64,000 nt of DNA from Saprospiraceae bacterium (GTDB lineage Bacteria > Bacteroidota > Bacteroidia > Chitinophagales > Saprospiraceae). Position 1 is the first letter of the stretch, and every line of letters begins with the position of its first letter. The position numbers and the translations under genes were made by a program. Below, one piece after another: positions 32,401 through 39,971 of this stretch. The notes beneath the pieces were generated by a model. That model saw only the letters and a program-made list of their open reading frames with translations, did no database searches and was not told where the DNA came from. Location: assembly GCA_016722295.1 (NCBI GenBank), contig JADKGL010000026.1, positions 1-64,000 on the forward strand, given 5' to 3'.

Positions 32401-34526
32401 TAGTTCCTTGGACACCGCCTACAGTGACTGACAATTGTGGCACAGTGAATCTTAGTTCAAATTTCTTGCCAGGAGCTAGTCTTCCAAGAGGAAATACATT
32501 GGTAGTTTATACTGCAACAGATGCTTGTGGTAATACTGCTTCTTGTTGGTTTACAGTGACAGTTACAGATAATTGTTGCGATAGAAATCCGATTATTACT
32601 TGTCCAGCTGCTTTTGTTGATTGTCCAGGAGTTTCAATAGATCCTTCGAATACAGGAAGAGCTACGGCGGTGAAAGGAAAGCCTACATGCGAAGATCCTA
32701 TTGTTAGCTATCGCGATAGCATACTTACGAATGGACCATGTCTAGGAGCTACCAAAATTATTAGAATTTGGACAGCACAAGATCCTATTATTTCTTCCTT
32801 GAGAAGTGTATGCCATCAAAATATAGAATTAAAAGATACTGAAAGACCTAGATTTACTTCAACTCCACCAAATCAAACGATTGATGCAAATGGAGACTGT
32901 GAGGTCGAAGTATTTTGGACACCACCAGTGGCAACTGACAATTGCGGAATAGCTTCGATTAGCTCTACACATCGACCTGGAGATTTATTTACTAGTGGAG
33001 TGACTACGGTTAAATATGTCGCCACAGATCATTGTGGGCTTAAAGATTCTGTTTCATTTACGATTACAATTACCGGAAATGAAATCCATCTTTTCTGTCC
33101 TAATGATACGATGATCGCTAGAAAAGATCCATACTTACCAGGTGAAGTCGTGTGTTGGAATTTACCGACAGCGCATTATTGCAAACCATGTCCTGATAGC
33201 ATTGCAGGCTTTATCTATATGGGTGAATATAAAGGTCATCGCTATTTCTGCTCTCGTGCACCAGAGTCATGGGAGAATGCAAGAATCCAGTGTCAACTCA
33301 TAGGTGGTCGATTAGCTTCTATTAATGATGCTGGTGAAAATGCTTATGTAGCTAGCAAACTTATGGGACTCACTGCATGGATTGGAGGTACTGACAAAAT
33401 TAATGAAGGAACATTTGGATGGGACAATAGAGATCCATTTATCTATAGAAATTGGTTGGCTGGTCAACCAGATAATGCAGGAAATCAAGATTATATTGAA
33501 ATGCGTCCAGATGGAAAATGGAATGATCAGTTTGAGCATATTTCTAATGAATTTATTTGCGAAATTCCTTGCTATGAATTGCGTCAGATAGAAGGCCCAG
33601 AAAGATGTAGTCTTGTGCCTTGTGGAACGAATAGAATCACTTATGTTGCTACAAAAGATGGAGTCAATGATACATGTTCATTCAATGTAGTTGTAAAGTG
33701 TGATTCATCTAGTCTTTATTGTGAAGCGAGAGCCTTATCAAGTTCTTATACTTGGATTGACAATGTTCGTTTTGCAGGAATAGACAATACTTCTGGTGCA
33801 AATGGTGGATACCAATTATTTCAATCTCCTTGTGGAGCAATCACTGCAGGAAACAATTACAGCATAAGTCTCAATCCTGGATATTCTGGTGTGACTTACA
33901 ATGTATACTGGAGAGTATGGATCGATTATAATGCAGACAGTTTGTGGAACAATACGACTGAATTAGTAGCCCAAGGTTCTGGTGTTTCGGTGATGAATGG
34001 TATGATCTCTATCCCTAATGGTCTGTCTGCTGATCGTGTGCGAATGAGAGTATCGATGGCTTATGGTGGTTATCCAATTGCAAGTTGTAGTTCATTTTTA
34101 CACGGAGAAGTTGAGGATTATTGTATTTCAATAAATGGTGGACTTACAGGAGGATCAAACAATGGACTTAAGACTAATACAACAACGATATTAAATTGCG
34201 TCCAGAACTGTGATCAATCGGTTACTGATCAAATTCCTGGTGTGACCATAGAGAATAAAGGTGACCTAGAGCTTGGGAATCTAAGTAGCGTGTCATTATA
34301 TCCAAATCCTGCAGATGAGTTGATCAAAATAGAAGTAGCGAATGCGATGTTCAATAATGTGCAAATATTTGACGCTAAAGGGAAATTGGTATTTTCAAAA
34401 ACATACAATGATTTTGGCTTTGAAAAAATGATCAGTACAAGAAATTTAAACAATGGAGTATACCATGTATTGGTGAATACTCAAAAAGGAGAAAAAATCA
34501 CGAAGCGATTTTCAATACAACACTAA
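29442..34526 (+). CDS. Giant HYR-repeat adhesin with C-type lectin and GEVED domains, T9SS type A
   Basis: 1694 residues with a signal peptide ending FSFAQ (about 29). Seven HYR-type Ig-like cycles of about 168 residues follow (about 45-1210), each with a CPxxY/C start, a VFxxCP strand and a (T/S)DxCGNT(S/T)xC strand. A C-type-lectin domain (about 1254-1375) carries QPD at 1342-1344 and WND at 1360-1362, the calcium and galactose-type ligand motifs of that family. A GEVED domain (about 1425-1565, HGEVEDYC) and a T9SS type A sorting domain (about 1617-1694, VSLYPNPADE) finish it. The role is probably surface adhesion to galactose-bearing glycans, inferred from QPD. Cycles 5 and 6 are nearly identical. 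A terminator follows. Confidence 0.9.
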   Translation: MKVKITSHCSKFSLLLNCLLFSVQFSFAQTPASSNLSKSVLACNLPPIITCPSNITVSPGASSDPAAFGCAKALPGAVGCNQPIVSHIDRVTSTGPCIGEETIQRIWTAADPEDPTVRSFCIQYISKADKTAPVFQNCPKDTSILSNEKCAARFAWIAPWVTDESGNFTVTASHINGDQYPLGETIIQFTATDDCGNSSICSFKLTVINNCCSAPPVLHCPADFSSCLDSGVDPLTTGRASASSTSPVCANPIISYVDRTVISQNCITRIERTWTATDPNINTLTTSCIQLIQLKDDTGPVFSGCPSDQNLIGRMPDCTIAANWTAPTASDLCPGAVRIQSTHASGSIFGKGTTTVVYTATDACGNTTTCSFNINVTGNCLILPPVIQCPSEYTACPNGSRNPLVTGTATVTGTTNPTISYVDRDVYIDLCSSRIERKWIAIDPVNSLRDSCYQILTYKDKKGPTFTFCPSDFSIDPSGDCIGMPMWSEPIATDDCSSVFLSSNYRSGSKFGLGNTLVIYTATDDCGNTTSCWFTVTVNDNCCNKPPQITCPTEYRACPNTSILPDVTGRPTVVLGNPRCNTADLSYSDETIFTSNCSLRVMRTWLAVDPNNNTLRASCTQLIDLSDHVVPVFANCPVDFTINPGPNCIATPTWTEPQVSDNCPGTIDLSSNYRSGSSFGIGNTLVVYTASDACGNTSTCWFTITVNDNCCNLPPRITCPTEYRGCPNTSILPEVTGRPTTTNGHVTCRNPNISYVDQTIFTSNCSLRILRKWLAVDPDNAALRDSCTQVIDLSDRVSPVFANCPIDVTVDPGPNCIATPTWVEPTASDNCLGTVNISSNFRPGANFGLGNTLVVYTASDACGNTSSCWFTITVNDNCCNLPPRITCPTEYRGCPNTSVLPEVTGRPTTTNGHVTCRNPNISYVDQTIFTSNCSLRILRKWLAVDPDNAALRDSCTQVIDLSDRVSPVFANCPVDFTINPAYDCIALVPWTPPTVTDNCGTVNLSSNFLPGASLPRGNTLVVYTATDACGNTASCWFTVTVTDNCCDRNPIITCPAAFVDCPGVSIDPSNTGRATAVKGKPTCEDPIVSYRDSILTNGPCLGATKIIRIWTAQDPIISSLRSVCHQNIELKDTERPRFTSTPPNQTIDANGDCEVEVFWTPPVATDNCGIASISSTHRPGDLFTSGVTTVKYVATDHCGLKDSVSFTITITGNEIHLFCPNDTMIARKDPYLPGEVVCWNLPTAHYCKPCPDSIAGFIYMGEYKGHRYFCSRAPESWENARIQCQLIGGRLASINDAGENAYVASKLMGLTAWIGGTDKINEGTFGWDNRDPFIYRNWLAGQPDNAGNQDYIEMRPDGKWNDQFEHISNEFICEIPCYELRQIEGPERCSLVPCGTNRITYVATKDGVNDTCSFNVVVKCDSSSLYCEARALSSSYTWIDNVRFAGIDNTSGANGGYQLFQSPCGAITAGNNYSISLNPGYSGVTYNVYWRVWIDYNADSLWNNTTELVAQGSGVSVMNGMISIPNGLSADRVRMRVSMAYGGYPIASCSSFLHGEVEDYCISINGGLTGGSNNGLKTNTTTILNCVQNCDQSVTDQIPGVTIENKGDLELGNLSSVSLYPNPADELIKIEVANAMFNNVQIFDAKGKLVFSKTYNDFGFEKMISTRNLNNGVYHVLVNTQKGEKITKRFSIQH
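31480..32374 (+). repeat. Near-identical 504-bp tandem duplication inside the HYR adhesin
   Basis: The stretch from about 31480 to 31870 recurs 504 bases (168 codons) later at about 31984-32374 with only scattered changes. The encoded repeats share PRITCPTEYRGCPNTS and NISYVDQTIFTSN exactly. The period equals one HYR cycle, so this is a recent unit duplication in the adhesin. Confidence 0.85.
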
Positions 34527-34552
34527 AGTTCAATCTTGAAAAGGTATGAAGC

Positions 34553-34583
34553 AAAAGCCGTTCTATGGAGAACGGCTTTTTTT
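34553..34583 (+). terminator. Intrinsic terminator after the HYR adhesin
   Basis: AAAGCCGTTCT pairs with AGAACGGCTTT around an ATGG loop, followed by a T run. Confidence 0.9.
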
Positions 34584-34636
34584 ATTGTCGTGGAACTAAT
34601 TTTTATAATCCTAAGTTATTTGATTAAAATATAAAA

Positions 34637-35275
34637 ATGTCATTCATCCATAATTCAGCATTTACTCTTATTCTAAGTATCTTATTTTTAAACTGCACTT
34701 CACTTTCGTCGCCGACTAAAAGTCTTGCAGGCTCTTATACCATTCATCTTGAAGTAAAAGACCTTAAAATTAACATGGATGAAGTCAATAAATCAATGGA
34801 TGAAGGCATCCAAAACATGAAAACGGAACTCAACTCTGAGAAGGTTAAAGAGGAACTCAACACAAACAATATAGATACATCAACCATAGAAGGCAAAATA
34901 GAATTTGCAGCTAAAAATTTTGCAAAAGGAATGACCGGTTTTGGAGAGTTGATGGCAGAATTTGGTACAAGTATTGGACAGCTTTCCACAGGAGCTATTT
35001 CTTCTGTTCTATCGGAGTCACAAACTTTATTAAATAATGTAAATGCCGAAGTTGAACTCAAAGAAGATGGATCTGTAAAAGTTGCGGGAAATCCGATCTT
35101 GAAATTTATGGCAGCTCAGATTGTATGGGAAGTTCAAGGAGATCAATTTATAGTAAAAAATGAAAAAGGTGAAATCGTTCACCAATTTGGTATTTCTGAC
35201 AAGACCACTGAAGGGTTTATGCTGTCCAATGAAAAGCTGAAGATTGTATTGAAGAAAAAGGCAATGAAGATCTAG
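34637..35275 (+). CDS. Lipoprotein of unknown function
   Basis: The 212-residue product has an SPII-like leader ending LFLNC (Cys20). The mature part opens with a short strand (GSYTIHLEVKDLKI). A helical Lys/Glu/Asn-rich region follows (about 50-130, DEVNKSMDEGIQNMKTEL), and a C-terminal beta domain (about 135-205) reads VELKEDGSVKV, VWEVQGDQFIVKNEKGEI and HQFGISD. The second part looks like a small lipocalin-like META/heat-stress fold, but this is weak. It lies between a terminator and an 81-bp tandem repeat, so it is monocistronic. Confidence 0.6.
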   Translation: MSFIHNSAFTLILSILFLNCTSLSSPTKSLAGSYTIHLEVKDLKINMDEVNKSMDEGIQNMKTELNSEKVKEELNTNNIDTSTIEGKIEFAAKNFAKGMTGFGELMAEFGTSIGQLSTGAISSVLSESQTLLNNVNAEVELKEDGSVKVAGNPILKFMAAQIVWEVQGDQFIVKNEKGEIVHQFGISDKTTEGFMLSNEKLKIVLKKKAMKI

Positions 35276-35293
35276 TTAATTAGTTAATTTGAG

Positions 35294-35532
35294 TTAATTA
35301 GTTAATGTGAGAATGAATTTGCAAATGAGCATAATTTGCAAATCTGCAAATGGCTTTTTTAACGAGATAATTTTTTAATTAGTTAATGTGAGAATGAATT
35401 TGCAAATGAGCATAATTTGCAAATCTGCAAATGGCTTTTTTAATGAGATAATTTTTTAATTAGTTAATGTGAGAATGAATTTGCAAATGAGCATAATTTG
35501 CAAATCTGCAAATACCTTTTTTAGGATAATTT
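35294..35532. repeat. Three tandem 81-bp repeats with internal palindromes
   Basis: Units start at 35294, 35375 and 35456 (period 81). Copies 1 and 2 are almost identical; copy 3 diverges after the last ATTTGCAAAT-type motif. Each unit holds TTTGCAAAT-GAGCATA-ATTTGCAAA, a hairpin with palindromic ATTTGCAAAT arms, and ends in a T run, so each looks like a terminator. No unique spacers, so not CRISPR. 35533-35625 shows nothing else. Confidence 0.85.
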
Positions 35533-35625
35533 TTTTGGTGGCTTTGCATGCGAACCTTGGTATAAAATAGGAAAACTGATTTTGCAAAACCCCGCACAAC
35601 TATTAATCATCTTTTTTCAACCTAA

Positions 35626-35665
35626 AACAACAAAGGCCCTTTCTTGCGAAAAAGCCTTGGTTGTT
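35626..35665 (-). terminator. Hairpin downstream of the HExxH metalloprotease gene
   Basis: AACAACAAAGGC pairs with GCCTTGGTTGTT (11 of 12), with extra pairing of CTTTC and GAAA inside. A short T run on the minus strand fits termination of the gene ending at 35706. Confidence 0.6.
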
Positions 35666-35705
35666 TGTTGAGTTAACTCTATTTTACATCTTAAAATTGC
35701 ATAGT

Positions 35706-36488
35706 TTAATATAAGTAATTTAATGCTGTTTTATCATTTGCATTAAATGGTCTATTTTGTCCAGAACCAATGCAAGCCAACATCCATGAATTTGGATCTG
35801 CAGTCGTTGGTGTCCCAGGAATGTGCACAGCACCTACTGTACTTGCTCCTTCATTTGTTGGGCTACCACCACAACTATAAGCACGATTCATGTAGTCAGT
35901 ATGTCTGAAACCAATACAATGTCCTAACTCATGTGCCAATATAGTTGCCAAATAGTTCGCATTTGGATTAGTGCCTATAGCCCTTGAATTCACTTTAACT
36001 TGATTGTATGGTTGACCCGTTGAAGTAGGAAAACCTGCTGATGCCAGGTAACTTCCCGAGCCTTTTAAAATACTTATATCTGCACCACTTGAAACTCTTA
36101 CAAATGTTAATTGTAAATTTTCTGCATTATAGCGAGCTAATGCGATGTCGAGACAGTTGATGTATGAAGTCGGTAACTGACTTGATATACTCACTTTAAT
36201 TTGTCTTGGCAATCCAGTTACTAGATTGTTCGTGCGGTATTGCTCAATTTCAGCAATACGGATTAATTGATATAAGGCAGCCTCTTGCATTTCTTCCTTT
36301 GTTAAGACAATATCACCTTCTACTAGAAAACCTTCCTCAAGACGAACTGCATTTTGTGGGCTAAATCCTTTTGAAAGGATAGCTTGCCTTTCTAAATCAG
36401 TGATCGGTTGATCTATTGCAACTTCATTTTTCTGACAAGAAAAAATAAAAAGAGATAAAACGATACTAAGAAATCCAAATTTTTTCAT
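35706..36488 (-). CDS. Lipoprotein zinc metalloprotease (M57/HEIGH-like)
   Basis: The 260-residue product has an SPII signal ending IFSC (Cys18), a propeptide-like region (about 25-90) and a metzincin-type catalytic domain. The zinc motif is LAHELGHCIGFRH, with His186, Glu187, His190 and His196. TDYMNRAYSCGG follows, as in the dual-action HEIGH metallopeptidases (M57) of Bacteroidota. Substrate is unknown; the location is probably the outer membrane. On the minus strand TATATTTG (36512-36519) lies 24 bases before the ATG. It is monocistronic and convergent with the lipoprotein gene at 34637. Confidence 0.85.
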   Translation of the reverse strand: MKKFGFLSIVLSLFIFSCQKNEVAIDQPITDLERQAILSKGFSPQNAVRLEEGFLVEGDIVLTKEEMQEAALYQLIRIAEIEQYRTNNLVTGLPRQIKVSISSQLPTSYINCLDIALARYNAENLQLTFVRVSSGADISILKGSGSYLASAGFPTSTGQPYNQVKVNSRAIGTNPNANYLATILAHELGHCIGFRHTDYMNRAYSCGGSPTNEGASTVGAVHIPGTPTTADPNSWMLACIGSGQNRPFNANDKTALNYLY

Positions 36489-36511
36489 ATTTTTGATTTT
36501 TTAAGTTAGTA

Positions 36512-36519
36512 CAAATATA
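36512..36519 (-). promoter_or_regulatory. -7 box (TATATTTG) of the metalloprotease gene
   Basis: The minus strand reads TATATTTG, an exact TAnnTTTG match, 24 bases upstream of the start codon. No clear -33 element is seen. Confidence 0.5.
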
Positions 36520-36612
36520 ATGCAATATTTCGAAAATAAATTATAGTACAGTATAATATTTTTTAAAAATCAATGTTTTCCCTGATATGGAATACTTTGA
36601 ATTGTAAGGAAA

Positions 36613-39192
36613 ATGATGAAAAAAAGCGTAATAATCTTATTTTTTGAGCTAATCATGTTGGGTCTTTTTGCCCAAACAAGCCGAAAGAGTGGAATTACTA
36701 CAAAAGAACATTCAAATCCCTTAGAAAACTATTATCTTATTGATAATCAAAACTTTACAGCGCAATTATTAGATTCTTTACAAATAAATTTTAGCAAAAA
36801 AGAAAAACCTCTCCCTTTCTATATTCTTTTCGATGTTTCACAACAGACAATTTCCCTCCTGCAGAATAGGTTACCATTAGCCAAATTTGAAAAAAGCTCT
36901 GGTCAAGCACATTTAGAGTGGAAGATCCCTATAGATCGCTTCAATCCTACAAATCACAATATTTATATTTCGCAACAACAATTTCCAAATTCTACCGGAA
37001 AAAATGTTTCAGTTTTACTTAAAGAATATTTATTCGATTCATTAGATCTGGATCTGTTGGGAAAGATGAATCTTCTCCCGAACCATGCTCAAAAAGTGAA
37101 CCTCCATGCCACCACAATGGCAACATTAATCGCTGGTAAAGGAATAAGTTATTATACTGGCAAAGGCATTGTACCTGATTCGAAATTATATTCAACCGGA
37201 CTCGAGATTTTATTACCCGAAGAAAATCAAATCTTAGCATCAAAAAATATTTTTGCTTGTAATCACTCCTATGGTAGCGATATTGACCCACAATATAATT
37301 TTGAAGCAATGCTTTATGATTTACAAGCATATGAGCTTCCTCAAATACAACACATATTTTCTGCTGGAAATGATGGTCAATCCATTGTTTCTTCAGGAAT
37401 CTATCAAGGTTTAGCTGCCTGTAATTTGTCAGGAGCATACAAACATTCAAAAAATTCGCTTTCTATCGGCTCTATTGATACTAGTGGAAATGCATACAAT
37501 TATTCTTCACAAGGGCCCGCATTCGATGGAAGGATTAAACCAGAGTTAGTTTCTTATGGTGAAGATGGAACTTCTGGTGCAGCAGCAGTGGCTTCTGGAA
37601 TGTATTCTATGTGTCAAGATCATTTTATTTTTTTGAATAATATTCCAGCACCAGCCCATTTGTTAAAAGGTATTTTGATTAACTCTGCAAAAGATATTGG
37701 GACGAAAGGCCCAGATTATAAATCAGGCTATGGAAAAATGGATCTTTATCAAGCATTGAATATCATTCAAAATGAATGGTATTCAGTCGATGAAATCAAA
37801 CCGAAAGAGATAAAACAAATCCAATGGATCGCACCGAAAGCTGCCATCAAAGCTTTTATTAGCTTGTCTTGGACTGATCCTCCAGCTGTGTTGTCTGAAA
37901 GAAAATCTTTGGTAAATGACTTAGATTTGTTTGTTAAAATCAATCAAGAACAGAAAGTAATTTACCCCTGGGTTTTAAATCCAAACCCCAATGCAATTGA
38001 TCAACCCGCATTAACTGGAATTGATACCTTGAATCCACTCGAAAAAATTGAGTTGGCGATAAACGATTCCGACACCATTCATATTTTCGTCTATAATAAA
38101 TCTGAACATTCGCAAAAATTTTCTGTAAACTATTATGCAGATATTGGAAGGACTTTTGAATTATTGAATCCAACAAAAACAGGATTTATCTTGCCTAAAA
38201 GTACAGAAAAAATACAATGGTTTTGGTTTGATAAAAGTGAAGAGAAAGCGACAATAGAATATAAATATGTAGATGAATCTAATTGGAATAAAATAGTATC
38301 ACAATATCCATTAAATCTACAAACGATAGATTGGCTTAGTCCTGAAAAATTTGGCTTATTACAGTTTCGATTTATTCTGAAAGATACTACTTATTATTCT
38401 GAAAAATTTAGAGTCTGTGCTCCTTTGAAAACGAGAAGTATATTGATTTGCAACGATTTTCTCACTTTGAATTATGAACCAATCGCAGAAGCAAAGTCAT
38501 ACAAACTGGAAGTATTGCGCAATGGCGTGCCTGTGAATATTGATGAATCACAAAGTTCTTCTTTTAATTTAAATAATTTATACAAAGACTCATTTCTTAG
38601 AGTAATTCCGATATTTACTACTTTTGAAGGAGCATCAAGTTATTTTATTAAACCAAGCAATGTAAGTTCTTCTTGCTATATTCAATTATTTGAAGCAAGA
38701 CACTCTGTCCAAGGAAGTAGTGATTTATTTATAGAGTTAAAAGAGATCGATGACATTCATAAAATCGAAATTACAAAAGTTGATCCTCAAAATCAATTTA
38801 AAAAAATAGTACAAAATTTTAATCCGGAGAATAAATTTAAAGTGAATGATGTAGCTGATCAAATCGGTAGTCATAAATATCGCTTGGACGTATTTTCAGA
38901 ACAAAAATTACTTGAGTCTTCAGAAATTTCTATTTTTTTAGTACCCAATTCAACATCATATTATCTAAATACCAACACATTTAAAGAGAATGGGATGCTA
39001 GTATTTAGTCCAAATGAAAATGAAAAAGAATTAGTAATTTTTGATCTTCTAGGCAGAAAGTTGTATTCAAGACAATTTACAAATATTGTTGAAGAACTAG
39101 ATCTACCAGAATTACCCTATACGAATCTGATTTTCAGTATTTTTGAAAACGATCAAGTCAAGTTTAAAGAGTTGGTAGTCAATGTAAATTGA
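36613..39192 (+). CDS. S8 (subtilisin-like) peptidase, T9SS type A, atypical Asp region
   Basis: The 859-residue protein has a signal peptide ending LFAQ (about 21). A subtilase domain spans about residues 120-390. His165 is in HATTMATLIAGKG, the oxyanion Asn253 in SAGNDG, and Ser321 in GTSGAAAVASG. The place where the catalytic Asp (usually V-x-D-T/S-G) should lie reads NVSVLLKEYLFDSLD, so the canonical Asp motif is missing. A C-terminal pro-domain-like beta region (about 400-520) and FnIII-like modules follow. The end (about 780-859, VFSPNENEKELVIFDLLGRKLY) is a degenerate T9SS type A sorting domain. It may be a protease with a shifted Asp, or an inactive one. Confidence 0.8.
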   Translation: MMKKSVIILFFELIMLGLFAQTSRKSGITTKEHSNPLENYYLIDNQNFTAQLLDSLQINFSKKEKPLPFYILFDVSQQTISLLQNRLPLAKFEKSSGQAHLEWKIPIDRFNPTNHNIYISQQQFPNSTGKNVSVLLKEYLFDSLDLDLLGKMNLLPNHAQKVNLHATTMATLIAGKGISYYTGKGIVPDSKLYSTGLEILLPEENQILASKNIFACNHSYGSDIDPQYNFEAMLYDLQAYELPQIQHIFSAGNDGQSIVSSGIYQGLAACNLSGAYKHSKNSLSIGSIDTSGNAYNYSSQGPAFDGRIKPELVSYGEDGTSGAAAVASGMYSMCQDHFIFLNNIPAPAHLLKGILINSAKDIGTKGPDYKSGYGKMDLYQALNIIQNEWYSVDEIKPKEIKQIQWIAPKAAIKAFISLSWTDPPAVLSERKSLVNDLDLFVKINQEQKVIYPWVLNPNPNAIDQPALTGIDTLNPLEKIELAINDSDTIHIFVYNKSEHSQKFSVNYYADIGRTFELLNPTKTGFILPKSTEKIQWFWFDKSEEKATIEYKYVDESNWNKIVSQYPLNLQTIDWLSPEKFGLLQFRFILKDTTYYSEKFRVCAPLKTRSILICNDFLTLNYEPIAEAKSYKLEVLRNGVPVNIDESQSSSFNLNNLYKDSFLRVIPIFTTFEGASSYFIKPSNVSSSCYIQLFEARHSVQGSSDLFIELKEIDDIHKIEITKVDPQNQFKKIVQNFNPENKFKVNDVADQIGSHKYRLDVFSEQKLLESSEISIFLVPNSTSYYLNTNTFKENGMLVFSPNENEKELVIFDLLGRKLYSRQFTNIVEELDLPELPYTNLIFSIFENDQVKFKELVVNVN

Positions 39193-39230
39193 GAATTCAA
39201 TTTTTAAAATCTATAAATCTTCTAAAAAAA

Positions 39231-39261
39231 TTGCTTTTTCCGTCGAAAGCACATACTTTTG
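39231..39261 (+). promoter_or_regulatory. Promoter of tRNA-Leu
   Basis: TTG at 39231 (-33) and TACTTTTG at 39254-39261 (-7, TAnnTTTG) lie about 19-20 bases apart and end 9 bases before the tRNA, as expected for a Bacteroidota primary sigma promoter. Confidence 0.7.
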
Positions 39262-39270
39262 TGCCGAACT

Positions 39271-39355
39271 ACCGAAGTGGCGGAACTGGTAGACGCGCTG
39301 GACTCAAAATCCAGTGAACCTAAAATTCGTGAGGGTTCGAGTCCCTCCTTCGGTA
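39271..39355 (+). tRNA. tRNA-Leu (CAA)
   Basis: The acceptor stem ACCGAAG pairs with CTTCGGT and the discriminator is A. The anticodon stem CTGGA/TCCAG encloses the loop CTCAAAA, giving anticodon CAA for UUG leucine codons. An extended variable arm (about TGAACCTAAAATTCGT) is typical of type II tRNA-Leu, and the T loop is TTCGAGT. CCA is not encoded. Confidence 0.95.
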
Positions 39356-39362
39356 CAAGAAT

Positions 39363-39394
39363 AAAACGGGGTATAAACATACCCCGTTTTTTTT
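39363..39394 (+). terminator. Intrinsic terminator of tRNA-Leu
   Basis: AAAACGGGGTA pairs with TACCCCGTTTT followed by a T8 run, 8 bases after the tRNA. Confidence 0.9.
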
Positions 39395-39656
39395 GGTTCC
39401 ATTCTACTACATTCGATGACATTTACATTCAATTCTTTAAGTCAAAATAATCTTTAATTCAAAATGTAGTAATACAATTTGATCAAAAATCATTCCACAT
39501 TATTCTTTTTTACAATATTTAATTGAATTATTTTCAAAGAATTAGGTCATAGTTCAGAGGCAATTGTGAATTGTCAAAAGAATACGTCCTACTACCAATA
39601 ATGACGAACGACTAACCAGCACAAATTTCTAGCTCAATTAATAAAAACCCACACGC

Positions 39657-39815
<159 letters not shown>

Positions 39816-39824
39816 ATTTTTAAA

Positions 39825-39953
<129 letters not shown>

Positions 39954-39971
39954 CCCCTTACAACTTAACAA

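Noticed and set aside
29997..32443. Minus-strand reading frames inside the HYR adhesin
   Set aside because: They recur with the plus-strand repeats and have no independent coding signal; they are shadows of the repeats.
35294..35532. CRISPR-like regular repeats
   Set aside because: The units are directly adjacent with the whole 81 bp repeated; there are no unique spacers and no cas genes.
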